Of a stretch of 64,000 nt of DNA, positions 50,741 to 59,357 are shown in pieces. The DNA is from DASSJT01 sp963715025 (lineage in GTDB: Bacteria; Actinomycetota; Actinomycetes; Actinomycetales; Dermatophilaceae), in assembly GCA_963715025.1 (NCBI GenBank), contig CAVQQQ010000002.1, positions 682,001 to 746,000 of the forward strand, in the 5' to 3' direction. The position numbers were made by a program, and so were the translations under genes. Position 1 is the first letter of the stretch. Each line of letters begins with the position of its first letter. Under the pieces are notes generated by a model that saw only the letters and a program-made list of their open reading frames with translations, searched no databases and was not told the origin of the DNA.

Positions 50741-51051
50741 CCCCGCCCGTTCCCGACGCTCAGCCGACAGCGCGCGCCAGCGTGGTGAAGCGGTCCACCA
50801 CCCCGTCCACCTGCCATCCCCACTCGTGTGCCGGCCGGCCGGCATACGCCGCAACGACCTGTCCGCGCGTGGGCACCGCTGCCTTCGTCGCGGAGGACGT
50901 TGTGGAACCACTACCGCTGGAGGTGGCCGTGGCACTGGGCCGTATGCCGTCGCCGCCGCCACGCGCGAACCGGTGCGTCGCGCTTGGGCCGGCCCGCAGC
51001 GGAACCCCTGCCGGTGTCCGTGGCGGCTGGTGGCACCCGTACCCTCGTGGG
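50741..51051. other. 311-bp gap between permease and ctaA
   Basis: It holds two copies of the CGGCATAC/GTATGCCG octamer (50840-50847 and 50942-50949) and, at its right edge, a TACCCT -10 box for ctaA (51040-51045). A minus-strand frame ending at 50760 (GQVVAAYAGRPAHEWGWQVD near its end) is open through the gap, but I see no ribosome site or start for it and do not call it a gene. Confidence 0.5.
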
Positions 51052-51969
51052 GTGACCGCCGCCCCTCCCCGGCCAGCCATGGTGCGGGCTCGCAGCGCCA
51101 CGTCCTGGCTGCGCGGCATCCTGCTCGCCAACCTCGTGGCCGAGGTGACCATCGTCGTGACCGGCGGGCTCGTGCGGCTCACCGGGAGCGGGCTGGGCTG
51201 CCCGTCCTGGCCCCAGTGCGTGCCCGGCTCCTACACGCCTGTGCCGCACCAGGCCGAGGGCTACCACCGGTTCATCGAGTTCGGGAACCGCACCCTCACC
51301 AGCGTGGTCAGCATCGCGGCGCTGTTGACGGTGTATGCCGTGTGGCGCTGGGCCGCGCGGCGGCGCGACCTCTTGGTACCGGCGGTCGTCGTGGTCGCCG
51401 GTGTCGGCGTCCAGGCCGTGCTCGGCGGAATCACCGTGCGCACGGGTCTCAACCCGGTCACCGTGGCCGCCCACTTCCTCGTGTCCATGGCCCTGGTGGC
51501 AGCTTCCGCGTACCTCCTCTTCCGCGCCCCCGAGCCCCCGGGGACCCGCCCGCTGGCGGTGCACCCGCTCGTGGAGCGGGTCGCCTGGGCGACGTGTGCG
51601 GTCGCCGCGGTGGTGCTGGCCCTCGGGACGGTCGTCACCGGCTCCGGCCCGCATTCCGGCGACGCCGACGAGCCGGCCCGGTTCGGGCTCGACCCCCGTA
51701 GCGTCTCGTGGCTGCACGCCGACGCCGTCATGCTGTTCTGCGGCCTGGTGGTCGCGGTCTGGGTGGCGGCCAGGCTGACCGGCTCCTCCGCTGCACCCGG
51801 ACGGGCCTGGGCGGCCGTCCTCGTCGTCACGCTCGCGCAGGGAGTCGTCGGCTATACCCAGTACTTCACCGGGCTGCCGTGGGCCGTTGTGCTCGTGCAC
51901 ATGCTGCTGGCCTCACTGCTGGTGGTGGCCGTCGTTCGAGGCATGGTCCGGCTCAGGGCGTCAGCCTGA
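51052..51969 (+). CDS. ctaA: heme A synthase (COX15/CtaA)
   Basis: A 305-residue membrane protein with eight helices. VTGGLVRLTGSGLGCPSWPQ and CVPGSYTPVPHQAEGYHRFI are the signature of the first four-helix half, whose His residues bind heme; the Cys pair CPSWPQC matches the extracytoplasmic disulfide. VVTGSGPHSGDADEPARFGL and LHADAVMLFC belong to the second half. The enzyme oxidises heme O to heme A for cytochrome aa3. The GTG start lies six bases after TACCCT. ctaB, which makes its substrate, is 2.9 kb away on the other strand. Confidence 0.94.
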   Translation: MTAAPPRPAMVRARSATSWLRGILLANLVAEVTIVVTGGLVRLTGSGLGCPSWPQCVPGSYTPVPHQAEGYHRFIEFGNRTLTSVVSIAALLTVYAVWRWAARRRDLLVPAVVVVAGVGVQAVLGGITVRTGLNPVTVAAHFLVSMALVAASAYLLFRAPEPPGTRPLAVHPLVERVAWATCAVAAVVLALGTVVTGSGPHSGDADEPARFGLDPRSVSWLHADAVMLFCGLVVAVWVAARLTGSSAAPGRAWAAVLVVTLAQGVVGYTQYFTGLPWAVVLVHMLLASLLVVAVVRGMVRLRASA

Positions 51970-52045
51970 GCGCTCCGAAGCCACCCGACTGGAGCACGCC
52001 GACCGGCTGCGTCCGCCGACGGGCTGCGTGAGCCGGCCGGACCTG

Positions 52046-53653
52046 TCACGCCACCTTGGGCGTCCGCTCTGCCACCGCGGCCGCCAGCACCGAGCCGCCG
52101 ACAGCCATGAGGAACAGGACTGCGAGACCGCCGGCGGCCGGCCACTCGAGGTACGGGTTTCCGAAGGCGGAGAAGACCGACAGCCGGCCGACCCACTCGG
52201 GCCACCCGAACAACGGCGCGACGAGGCCGAGGACATAGGACGCTCCGACGAAGACGGCCAGAGCGGTGACCGCCGCGCCGGACCGAAGGGCCGCCACGGC
52301 CACGGCGCCGACCGCCCCCAGAGCGATGCCCAGCAGCAGGCAGTCCGCTCCCAGCCGCAGGAGACCGGAGGCACTCAGCGCGCTGCCCTCGCCCACTGCG
52401 AGCGTGCCGACCACCAGGGCCGAGAGCCCGGCGGTCGTGATGCACAGGACGCCGACCGCGAGGGCGAGCAGTCGCTCGTAGACCAGGCGTGACCACGTCA
52501 TGGGGGCGGACAGGATCATCTCGACGCGGCCCTGCGCGAGGTCGGCCGTCCAGCCGGATGCCTGCGCGATGGTGAACGCGGCGACCACCGGGGTGATCAT
52601 CTCCCCGGCAAGGGCGAGGTACTGCTCCTGCGGCGTGCCGACGACGTCCGCGCCGACCACCCCCATGTACGACATGTACGACTTGATCGCGTCCCAGGCG
52701 TCGATGACCGTGGGCAGCAGCAGGGCCATCAGGGCGGCGAAAGCCGCCGCGGACAAGGACCAGGCCAGCAGCCCCACCCGGCCCCGGAGCAGGCTCTCGG
52801 TCCAGACCGCGTGGAGCATCCGGCGCTGGACGCGTGCGCGGGCCTCGGTCCGTGGCGACGGCCGGGCTTGGCGGACCACCAGGCCCGCACCGTAGTCGCG
52901 GACCTGGAAGGCCCAGGCGGCCAGGCCCAGAAGGGCCACGGCGAACGCCGTCATGACGAACATGGAGCGCAGGTCGGCCCCCTCCCCTGGGACGAGGGCC
53001 CGCGAGAGGTTGGCGTAGTAGAACGGCGAGATGAACCGCAGGAGTCCGAGGACACCCACCTCCTGCCACACGTTCGTGACGACGTAGAGGACGCCCAGGA
53101 GCAGGGAGGTCAGACCCGCCGCGACCCGCGCGCTGCCCACCGCCTGGGACACCAGGACACCGGCGGCGTAGGCCATCATCGCGCCCAGCCCCGAGGCGGC
53201 CACCGTGACGAAGGAGCCGGACACGTTGGGTTCGCCACCGGCATACATCGACAGGGCGATCCCGGTCCCGAGCCCGAGGGTCACGAGCACCATCGACAGG
53301 AAGAAGCCGATCGCCAGGTCGCGCACGATGGCCGGCCTGGGCCGTCCAGCGGCGAGGATCTCCTCCATCGAGTGCTCCTCCTCGGCGCGCCGCACGGCGC
53401 GGGCCCCTTGAACCCCGGCGTAGATGCAGAGGGACAGCGTGTACAGGGTGAGGTTGTGGTAGGTCAGGTAGCCACCCAGCGTGTCGAGGCGATCTGCCGG
53501 CCAGCGCAGCGGGCGCACCGCCTCGATGCCCGCTCGCAGGCTCTCGGCGAACGCCGCGCCACCCCCCGGAAACCGCTGCATCTCCGACGCAAGAGCCATG
53601 GCCATCGCGTACATCACGCCTGAACCGGCCAAGACCCACGCCACAGTTCCCAC
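52046..53653 (-). CDS. ABC-2 type exporter permease (polyketide/tetronasin exporter-like)
   Basis: A 535-residue permease with two six-helix halves. The first runs from VAWVLAGSGVMYAMAMALAS to about 265 and the second from GLLAWSLSAAAFAALMALLL (about 295) to the end. EEEHSMEEILAAGRPRPAIV is a cytoplasmic loop that recurs as QGRVEMILSAPMTWSRLVYE in the second half, the mark of fused double permeases that export antibiotics such as tetronasin. It lies 50 bases downstream of its ATPase gene on the same strand. Cargo unknown. It ends AVAERTPKVA. Confidence 0.88.
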   Translation of the reverse strand: MGTVAWVLAGSGVMYAMAMALASEMQRFPGGGAAFAESLRAGIEAVRPLRWPADRLDTLGGYLTYHNLTLYTLSLCIYAGVQGARAVRRAEEEHSMEEILAAGRPRPAIVRDLAIGFFLSMVLVTLGLGTGIALSMYAGGEPNVSGSFVTVAASGLGAMMAYAAGVLVSQAVGSARVAAGLTSLLLGVLYVVTNVWQEVGVLGLLRFISPFYYANLSRALVPGEGADLRSMFVMTAFAVALLGLAAWAFQVRDYGAGLVVRQARPSPRTEARARVQRRMLHAVWTESLLRGRVGLLAWSLSAAAFAALMALLLPTVIDAWDAIKSYMSYMGVVGADVVGTPQEQYLALAGEMITPVVAAFTIAQASGWTADLAQGRVEMILSAPMTWSRLVYERLLALAVGVLCITTAGLSALVVGTLAVGEGSALSASGLLRLGADCLLLGIALGAVGAVAVAALRSGAAVTALAVFVGASYVLGLVAPLFGWPEWVGRLSVFSAFGNPYLEWPAAGGLAVLFLMAVGGSVLAAAVAERTPKVA

Positions 53654-53702
53654 CCGGTGAGCGCGCAGGCTGGCGGCGACCAGCGTCAGGCTGGGGCCAC
53701 GG

Positions 53703-54665
53703 TCACGGAGCTGGTTCGAACTCAGAGAGGAACACCTCCTCCAGCGTGAGCTCGCGACTGTCGAGCTCGACGATGTCGGCGTCCGCCAGCCAGCGCAGCA
53801 GCGGACGCACGGACCCGCGCACGGTGCACCTGACCACGCCTTGGTCGGCCTCCACCTCAGACACGCCCGGAATCGCCGCCAGAGCGGCCCGGTCGACGGG
53901 ACCCTGGGCGATGGCCTCGACCCGGTGCACTCGCACGTCGCGCAGTTCCTCGAGCGACCCGGCCCGGAGCAGCCGGCCCCCGCGAATCAGACCGATGCGG
54001 TGGCACGCCTTCTCGACTTCGGCCAGGACATGCGAGGAGAGCAGCACCGTGGCGCCGCCCGCGACCGACTCCTGGACCAGGCGGTGGAACTCGCGCTGCA
54101 TCAGCGGGTCGAGACCAATGGTCGGCTCGTCGAGGATCAGCAGGTCGGGGCTGTGCATGAACGCCTGGACCAGGCCGACCTTCTGCTTGTTCCCGTGGGA
54201 GAGCTTCTCGTACTTCTGCGCCAGGTCGAGGTCGAACCGGTCGGCGAGTGATGCGATGCGCTCGGGGTCGACACCGCCGCGCAACCCCGCCAGCAGGCCG
54301 ACCACCTGGCCGGCGGCCATTCCAGGGAACCGCGGCAGCTCACCGGGCAGGTACCCCACGCGCCGCTTCACGGCAATGTTGTCCCGCTGGGCGTCCAGGC
54401 CGAGCAGGGTTGCGTGACCCCGGTCGGGCCGGATCAGCCCCATGAGCAGCCGGATCGTCGTCGTCTTGCCGGCCCCGTTGGGGCCGATGAAGCCGAAGAC
54501 CTCCCGGCGCGCAACGTCGAGGTCGAGGTCGAAGAGTCCCCGGCCCTGGCCGTAGTCCTTGGTGAGGCCGCGGGCAGTGATGGCCACCCCCGGCCCGTTC
54601 TGGGCCTGGGCACCGCCTACTTCGAGTGACGCCTGCGTGACGACTCCGTCTCCTGCGTGAACCAT
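53703..54665 (-). CDS. ABC transporter ATP-binding protein of the exporter
   Basis: A 320-residue ATPase. A 25-residue N-terminal extension precedes the domain ITARGLTKDYGQGRGLFDLD. Walker A is GPNGAGKTTT (about 58-67), and LGLDAQRDNIAVKRRVGYLP follows. The signature is LSHGNKQKV and Walker B LLILDEPTIGLDPLMQREFH. The C-terminal 80 residues are the accessory domain of antibiotic-export ATPases. I chose ATG 54665 because GGAGG lies nine bases before it. The promoter region carries three TACAGCCC repeats. Confidence 0.9.
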   Translation of the reverse strand: MVHAGDGVVTQASLEVGGAQAQNGPGVAITARGLTKDYGQGRGLFDLDLDVARREVFGFIGPNGAGKTTTIRLLMGLIRPDRGHATLLGLDAQRDNIAVKRRVGYLPGELPRFPGMAAGQVVGLLAGLRGGVDPERIASLADRFDLDLAQKYEKLSHGNKQKVGLVQAFMHSPDLLILDEPTIGLDPLMQREFHRLVQESVAGGATVLLSSHVLAEVEKACHRIGLIRGGRLLRAGSLEELRDVRVHRVEAIAQGPVDRAALAAIPGVSEVEADQGVVRCTVRGSVRPLLRWLADADIVELDSRELTLEEVFLSEFEPAP

Positions 54666-54688
54666 CGCTTGCTCCTCCGGACCTACCC

Positions 54689-54734
54689 CTCTACAGCCCG
54701 GGCACCCTGTACAGCCCGGGCAGGCCCTGTACAG
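54689..54734. repeat. three TACAGCCC-type direct repeats upstream of the exporter operon
   Basis: CTCTACAGCCCGGGCA (54689), CTGTACAGCCCGGGCA (54707) and CTGTACAGCCC (54727) are spaced 18 and 20 bases apart. CTGTACAG is a perfect palindrome in the last two. They lie 24-70 bases before the ATPase start, so they may be operators for an unknown regulator. Confidence 0.6.
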
Positions 54735-54807
54735 CCCAGCACAGCGCCTCGAGCAGGGAGAGCGCAGAGCCAAAGGTCCTCTTGGCCACCTTGATCCCTG
54801 GTCCCGG

Positions 54808-54847
54808 CCTGACGGGTCGAGGCGCTGCGCTCCGCTGGACCGTCAGG
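54808..54847. terminator. hairpin downstream of ctaB
   Basis: CCTGACGG at 54808-54815 pairs exactly with CCGTCAGG at 54840-54847. It lies 46 bases beyond the ctaB stop codon and could separate ctaB from the exporter operon. Confidence 0.45.
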
Positions 54848-54892
54848 GCATCCGCTATGAAGGCGCGGACGGACCGCTGTAGAGGTGCCGGC

Positions 54893-55837
54893 TCAGCCGA
54901 TGGGGAGGTAGAGCAGCGGGTCGACCGCGACCGCGAGGAACAGGATGGCGACGTAGGTGATCGAGAAGTGGAACAGCCGCATCGGGCGCAGCACCGCCGG
55001 ACCTGCCCCTGACCTGGCCGCCCGGAGCAGCCGGTGGGCCTCTGCCACGAACAGTGCCCCGCACACCACCGCGCCGACGAGGTAGACCCAGCCCATGGGC
55101 GCCACCGGCACCAGGAGCAGCGAGGTGGCCACCATCACCCACGAGTAGACGACGACCTGCCGCGCCACCACAACGGACCGCTCCACCACCGGCAGCATGG
55201 GCACGTGCGCGGCGGCGTAGTCGTCCCTGAACTTCATCGACAGCGGCCAGTAGTGAGGCGGGGTCCAGAAGAAGATGACGAGGAAGAGGATGACCGCGGG
55301 CCAGCCCACGTCGTTCTTGACCGCCGACCAGCCGATGAGCGCCGGCATACACCCTGCCGCACCGCCCCACACGATGTTCTGGCTGGTGCGGCGCTTGAGG
55401 AGCATCGTGTAGACGAGGACATAGAAGAGCAGCGCCGCCAGGGCCAGGACTGCAGACAAGGGGTTGACCAGGACTGCGAGCCAGGCCGTGGAGATGACGG
55501 CGAGCGCGATGCCGAAGCCCAGGGCGCTGCGCGGGCTGACCTCCCCCGTCACCAGCGGCCGGCTGCTCGTGCGGTGCATGACCGCGTCGATGTCGCGGTC
55601 GAGGTAGCAGTTGAGCGTGTTGGCGGCCCCAGCGCTCAGCGTGCCCCCGACCAGGGTCGCCAGGATGAGCCACAGCGAGGGTATGCCGCCCTCGGCCAGA
55701 AACATGACCGGAACCGTTGTCACCAGCAGCAGCTCGATGATGCGGGGCTTGGTCAGGGCCACGTAGGCGGAGACGGTGCGGCGCCAGTCCCGGGTCTTCG
55801 AGGCCGCGAGCGGAGCGGTCGTCTCGGCAGTGGCCAC
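54893..55837 (-). CDS. ctaB: protoheme IX farnesyltransferase (heme O synthase)
   Basis: A 314-residue membrane enzyme of the UbiA fold with about nine helices. The first Asp-rich motif is NTLNCYLDRDIDAVMHRTSS with RPLV following; the second is FMKFRDDYAAAHVPMLPVV-like, read here as SMKFRDDYAAAHVPMLPVVE. It attaches a farnesyl group to heme b, giving heme O for CtaA. The GTG start follows GAAGGACACC. TAGACT at 55890-55895 (minus strand) may be its -10. It is divergent from tkt, the usual actinobacterial order. Confidence 0.96.
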   Translation of the reverse strand: MATAETTAPLAASKTRDWRRTVSAYVALTKPRIIELLLVTTVPVMFLAEGGIPSLWLILATLVGGTLSAGAANTLNCYLDRDIDAVMHRTSSRPLVTGEVSPRSALGFGIALAVISTAWLAVLVNPLSAVLALAALLFYVLVYTMLLKRRTSQNIVWGGAAGCMPALIGWSAVKNDVGWPAVILFLVIFFWTPPHYWPLSMKFRDDYAAAHVPMLPVVERSVVVARQVVVYSWVMVATSLLLVPVAPMGWVYLVGAVVCGALFVAEAHRLLRAARSGAGPAVLRPMRLFHFSITYVAILFLAVAVDPLLYLPIG

Positions 55838-55955
55838 GGTGTCCTTCAGGGTGGTTTCAGGGCTGGTGCGGGGGCTGGCGATCGCAGGAAGTCTAACCCT
55901 CAGGGGGCCCGTCTCCGGCAGCGGTCGGCGTTGCGACGCAGGTCACGTCGCGGAC

Positions 55956-55961
55956 TAGGCT
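55956..55961 (+). promoter_or_regulatory. -10 box TAGGCT for the pentose-phosphate operon
   Basis: TAGGCT lies 38 bases before the tkt GTG. Unlike the leaderless genes, this leaves a leader of about 30 bases with a GAGAGG ribosome site. Confidence 0.4.
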
Positions 55962-55999
55962 GGCACGGGTCAGCCAGCAAGCGACAAGAGAGGCCTGTT

Positions 56000-58240
56000 G
56001 TGACGACGACCGACACCAGCACCACGCCCAAGACCGCCAGCAAGAAGGCGGCCGCGTCGACGAAGTCGGCGGGGTCAGGGTCGAGGAACACGTCCGACGG
56101 GAGCGCCACCACACGTAGGCGGTCGTCCTTGCTCAAGAAGCCCGTCGCGCGGCGGGCGGGCTGGACCGACATCGACGTCAGAGCGGTCGACATGGTCCGC
56201 GTCCTGGCTGCCGACGCGGTGCAGAAGACCGGCAACGGGCATCCGGGCACGGCGATGAGCCTGGCACCGGCCGCCTACCTCCTCTACCAGACGGTGATGA
56301 CACATGACCCGTCAGACCCGACCTGGCTCGGCCGCGACCGGTTCGTGCTCTCCTGTGGGCACTCGAGCCTGACGCAGTACATCCAGCTCTTCTTCTCGGG
56401 CTACGGCCTCGAGCTGGGTGACCTCAAGGCCCTGCGCACGTGGGGATCGCAGACTCCTGGACACCCGGAGGTTCACCACACCAAAGGCGTCGAGATCACC
56501 ACGGGCCCGCTCGGGTCGGGTTTCGCGTCCGCGGTGGGCATGGCCTTCGCCCAGCGGCGACAGCGGGGACTCCTCGACCCCGGCGCCAAGCCCGGCGAGA
56601 GTCCCTTCGACCACCACATCTGGGTGCTCGCCTCCGACGGCGATATGATGGAGGGCGTCTCGTCAGAGGCGTCCTCGCTTGCGGGCCACCAGGAGCTCGG
56701 CAACCTCACGGTCATCTACGACGCCAACCAGATCTCCATCGAGGACGACACCGACATCTCCTTCTCCGAGGACGTCGGGAAGCGCTACGAGGCCTACGGC
56801 TGGCAGGTCATCGACGTCGACTGGCGCAAGGGTGGCGACGGCGCCGAGTACGTCGAGGACGTGGACGCCCTGCTGGCGGCCTGCGAGCGGGCCAGAAAGT
56901 CACGCAACCGCCCGACCCTGATCGTGCTGCACACCATCATCGCCTGGCCGGCGCCCACGAAGCAGAACACCGGCAAGGCCCACGGGTCGGCGCTCGGGGC
57001 CGAGGAAGTGGCCGCCACCAAGGAGCTGCTCGGCTTCGACCCGAAGAAGTCGTTCGAGGTGGACCGCGCCGTGCTCTCGCACGCGAGGCAGGTCAAGGCC
57101 CGCGGCAAGCAGGCGCATGCCGCCTGGGACAAGGGCTACAAGGCCTGGCGCAGGGCCAATCGCGAGCGCGCCGAGCTGCTGGATCGACTCGTCGCCGGCG
57201 AAGTCCCCGCCGGTCTGGACGAAGCGTTGCCCGTCTTCCCCGCAGACATGGAGAAGGGGATGGCCACCCGCGCCGCATCCGGGAAGGTCCTTGGCGCCCT
57301 GGGCGAGGTCATGCCCGAGCTGTGGGGAGGCTCCGCCGACCTCGCCGAGTCCAACAACACGACCATGGAGGGTGCGGAGTCGTTCATCCCGACCTCGAAG
57401 CAGACGCGCGAGTGGAGGGGAGGCCCCAACGGCCGCACGCTCCACTTCGGCATCCGCGAGAACGGCATGGGCATGATCCTCAACGGGATCTCCCTCGAAG
57501 GACTGACCCGACCCTACGGCGGGACGTTCCTCGTCTTCTCCGACTACATGCGCCCCGCGGTGCGCCTCGCTGCGCTCCAGCAGCTCCCGGTCACGTTCGT
57601 GTGGACGCACGACTCGATCGGCCTCGGTGAGGACGGCCCCACCCACCAGCCGATCGAGCAGCTCGCCGCGCTGCGGGCCATGCCCGGGCTCGACGTGGTG
57701 CGCCCCGCCGACGCCAACGAGACCGCCGTTGCCTGGGCGACGATCCTCAAGAACGCGCGCACTGCCGGCATCGCCCTCTCGCGGCAACCGCTGCCGGTGT
57801 TCGACCGCAGCGAGGTGGGGAGCGTCGCCGGAACGGCCAAAGGCGCCTACGTGCTGGCCGAGGCGTCGAGCGGCACTCCCGAGCTGATCCTCGTGGCAAC
57901 CGGCTCCGAGGTTGGCCTGGCCATGGAGGCACGCGAGGCACTGGAGCGGCAGGGCGTCGCCACCCGGGTGGTTTCTATGCCCTGCCGCGAGTGGTTCGAG
58001 CGCCAGACTGCTGCCTACCAGGAGAAGGTCCTGCCGAAGGCGGTGCGTGCGCGGGTCAGCGTCGAGGCAGGGGTGCCGCTGGGGTGGCGGGACATCGTTG
58101 GGGATGCCGGCGAGATCGTGGGTATTGACCATTACGGCGCCTCCGCCGACTACAAGACCCTGTTCCGCGAGTTCGGCTTCACGGCGTCGGCGGTCGTAGC
58201 CGCCGCTAAGAAGTCCCTCAAGAACGCGAAGGGAAAGTGA
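56000..58240 (+). CDS. tkt: transketolase
   Basis: A 746-residue thiamine-diphosphate enzyme moving two-carbon units between sugar phosphates. The first 48 residues are a low-complexity Lys/Ser/Thr/Ala tail (TASKKAAASTKSAGSGSRNT) not found in usual 690-700-residue transketolases. The core starts at DIDVRAVDMVRVLAADAVQK. The TPP motif is DGDMMEGVSSEASSLAGHQE and the pyrimidine domain has HDSIGLGEDGPTHQPIEQLA. The GTG follows GAGAGG. It heads an operon with tal, pgi, zwf, opcA and pgl, with a 1-base gap to tal. Confidence 0.95.
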   Translation: MTTTDTSTTPKTASKKAAASTKSAGSGSRNTSDGSATTRRRSSLLKKPVARRAGWTDIDVRAVDMVRVLAADAVQKTGNGHPGTAMSLAPAAYLLYQTVMTHDPSDPTWLGRDRFVLSCGHSSLTQYIQLFFSGYGLELGDLKALRTWGSQTPGHPEVHHTKGVEITTGPLGSGFASAVGMAFAQRRQRGLLDPGAKPGESPFDHHIWVLASDGDMMEGVSSEASSLAGHQELGNLTVIYDANQISIEDDTDISFSEDVGKRYEAYGWQVIDVDWRKGGDGAEYVEDVDALLAACERARKSRNRPTLIVLHTIIAWPAPTKQNTGKAHGSALGAEEVAATKELLGFDPKKSFEVDRAVLSHARQVKARGKQAHAAWDKGYKAWRRANRERAELLDRLVAGEVPAGLDEALPVFPADMEKGMATRAASGKVLGALGEVMPELWGGSADLAESNNTTMEGAESFIPTSKQTREWRGGPNGRTLHFGIRENGMGMILNGISLEGLTRPYGGTFLVFSDYMRPAVRLAALQQLPVTFVWTHDSIGLGEDGPTHQPIEQLAALRAMPGLDVVRPADANETAVAWATILKNARTAGIALSRQPLPVFDRSEVGSVAGTAKGAYVLAEASSGTPELILVATGSEVGLAMEAREALERQGVATRVVSMPCREWFERQTAAYQEKVLPKAVRARVSVEAGVPLGWRDIVGDAGEIVGIDHYGASADYKTLFREFGFTASAVVAAAKKSLKNAKGK

Positions 58241-58241
58241 G

Positions 58242-59357
58242 ATGACCGATAACCCAGCACTGCGCGCACTGGCTGACCACGGCGTGTCGGTGTGGCTGGA
58301 CGACCTGTCCCGCATCCGCATCCAGTCCGGGAACCTCCAGGAGCTTGCCGACCAATGGGGGGTCGTCGGCGTGACGACCAACCCCACGATCTTCCAGGCA
58401 GCGCTGGCCACGGGCGACGCCTACGACGACCAGCTGAAGGAGCTCGCCGCCCGAGGGGCCACGCTCGAGGAGACCGTCTTCAGCCTCACCACCGACGACG
58501 TCCGCAACGCATGCGACATCCTGCGCCCGGTGCACGACTCCACCGGCGGTGTCGACGGCCGGGTCTCGATCGAGGTCGACCCACGGCTTGCCCACGAGAC
58601 CGCCAAGACCGTGGAACAGGCCATGGAGCTTGCGCGCGGGGTGGACCGCCCCAACGTCTTCGTCAAGATCCCCGCAACCGTGGAGGGGCTGCCGGCCGTC
58701 TCCCAGGCACTGTCCGAGGGCATCAGCGTCAACGTGACGCTGATCTTCTCCCTGGACCGCTACCGCGGGGTCATGAATGCATTCCTGACCGGTCTCGAGC
58801 AGGCGCGCGAGGCGGGCCGGGACCTGTCGACGATCCACTCGGTGGCCAGCTTCTTCGTCTCGCGAGTCGACACGGAGGTCGACAGGCGTCTCGACGCCCT
58901 CGGCACTCCCCAGGCCGCAGCACTGCGTGGCAGGGCTGGGATTGCCAACGCGCGACTCGCCTACCAGGCGTTCGAAGAGGTCTTCAGCACCCCCCGCTGG
59001 CAGACCCTCGAGCAGAACGGTGCCCGGCCCCAGCGCCCCCTGTGGGCCTCCACGGGAGTCAAGGACCCGGCATACCCGGACACGATGTACGTAACGGAGC
59101 TGGTCGCGCACAACACAGTCAACACCATGCCCGAGAAGACCATGCACGCCGTCGCGGACCATGGCCAGATCCGGGGCGACACCGTGACCGGTGCGTACAA
59201 CGACGCGACGGACGTCCTCGACAGCCTCGAGCGTCTCGGCATCTCCTACGCGGATGTCACGGCCCTGCTCGAGAAGGAGGGCGTCGACAAGTTCGAGAAG
59301 TCGTGGGAGGAGCTGCTCAGCGAGGTGCAGGCTGACCTGGAGAAGGCCGCCAAGTGA
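58242..59357 (+). CDS. tal: transaldolase
   Basis: A 371-residue Schiff-base aldolase that transfers dihydroxyacetone units. VWLDDLSRIRIQSGNLQELA opens the barrel, GVTTNPTIFQAAL is a family motif, and the catalytic Lys is in NVFVKIPATVEGLPAVSQAL (about 142-161). RPLWASTGVKDPAYPDTMYV and the GDTVTGAYNDA region follow. Length matches the actinobacterial Tal subgroup. It overlaps pgi by four bases (GTGA). Confidence 0.96.
   Translation: MTDNPALRALADHGVSVWLDDLSRIRIQSGNLQELADQWGVVGVTTNPTIFQAALATGDAYDDQLKELAARGATLEETVFSLTTDDVRNACDILRPVHDSTGGVDGRVSIEVDPRLAHETAKTVEQAMELARGVDRPNVFVKIPATVEGLPAVSQALSEGISVNVTLIFSLDRYRGVMNAFLTGLEQAREAGRDLSTIHSVASFFVSRVDTEVDRRLDALGTPQAAALRGRAGIANARLAYQAFEEVFSTPRWQTLEQNGARPQRPLWASTGVKDPAYPDTMYVTELVAHNTVNTMPEKTMHAVADHGQIRGDTVTGAYNDATDVLDSLERLGISYADVTALLEKEGVDKFEKSWEELLSEVQADLEKAAK

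Noticed and set aside
55034..55999. N-terminal extension of transketolase back to 55034
   Set aside because: This stretch is the antisense of ctaB; the GTG at 56000 has a ribosome site and a plausible promoter.
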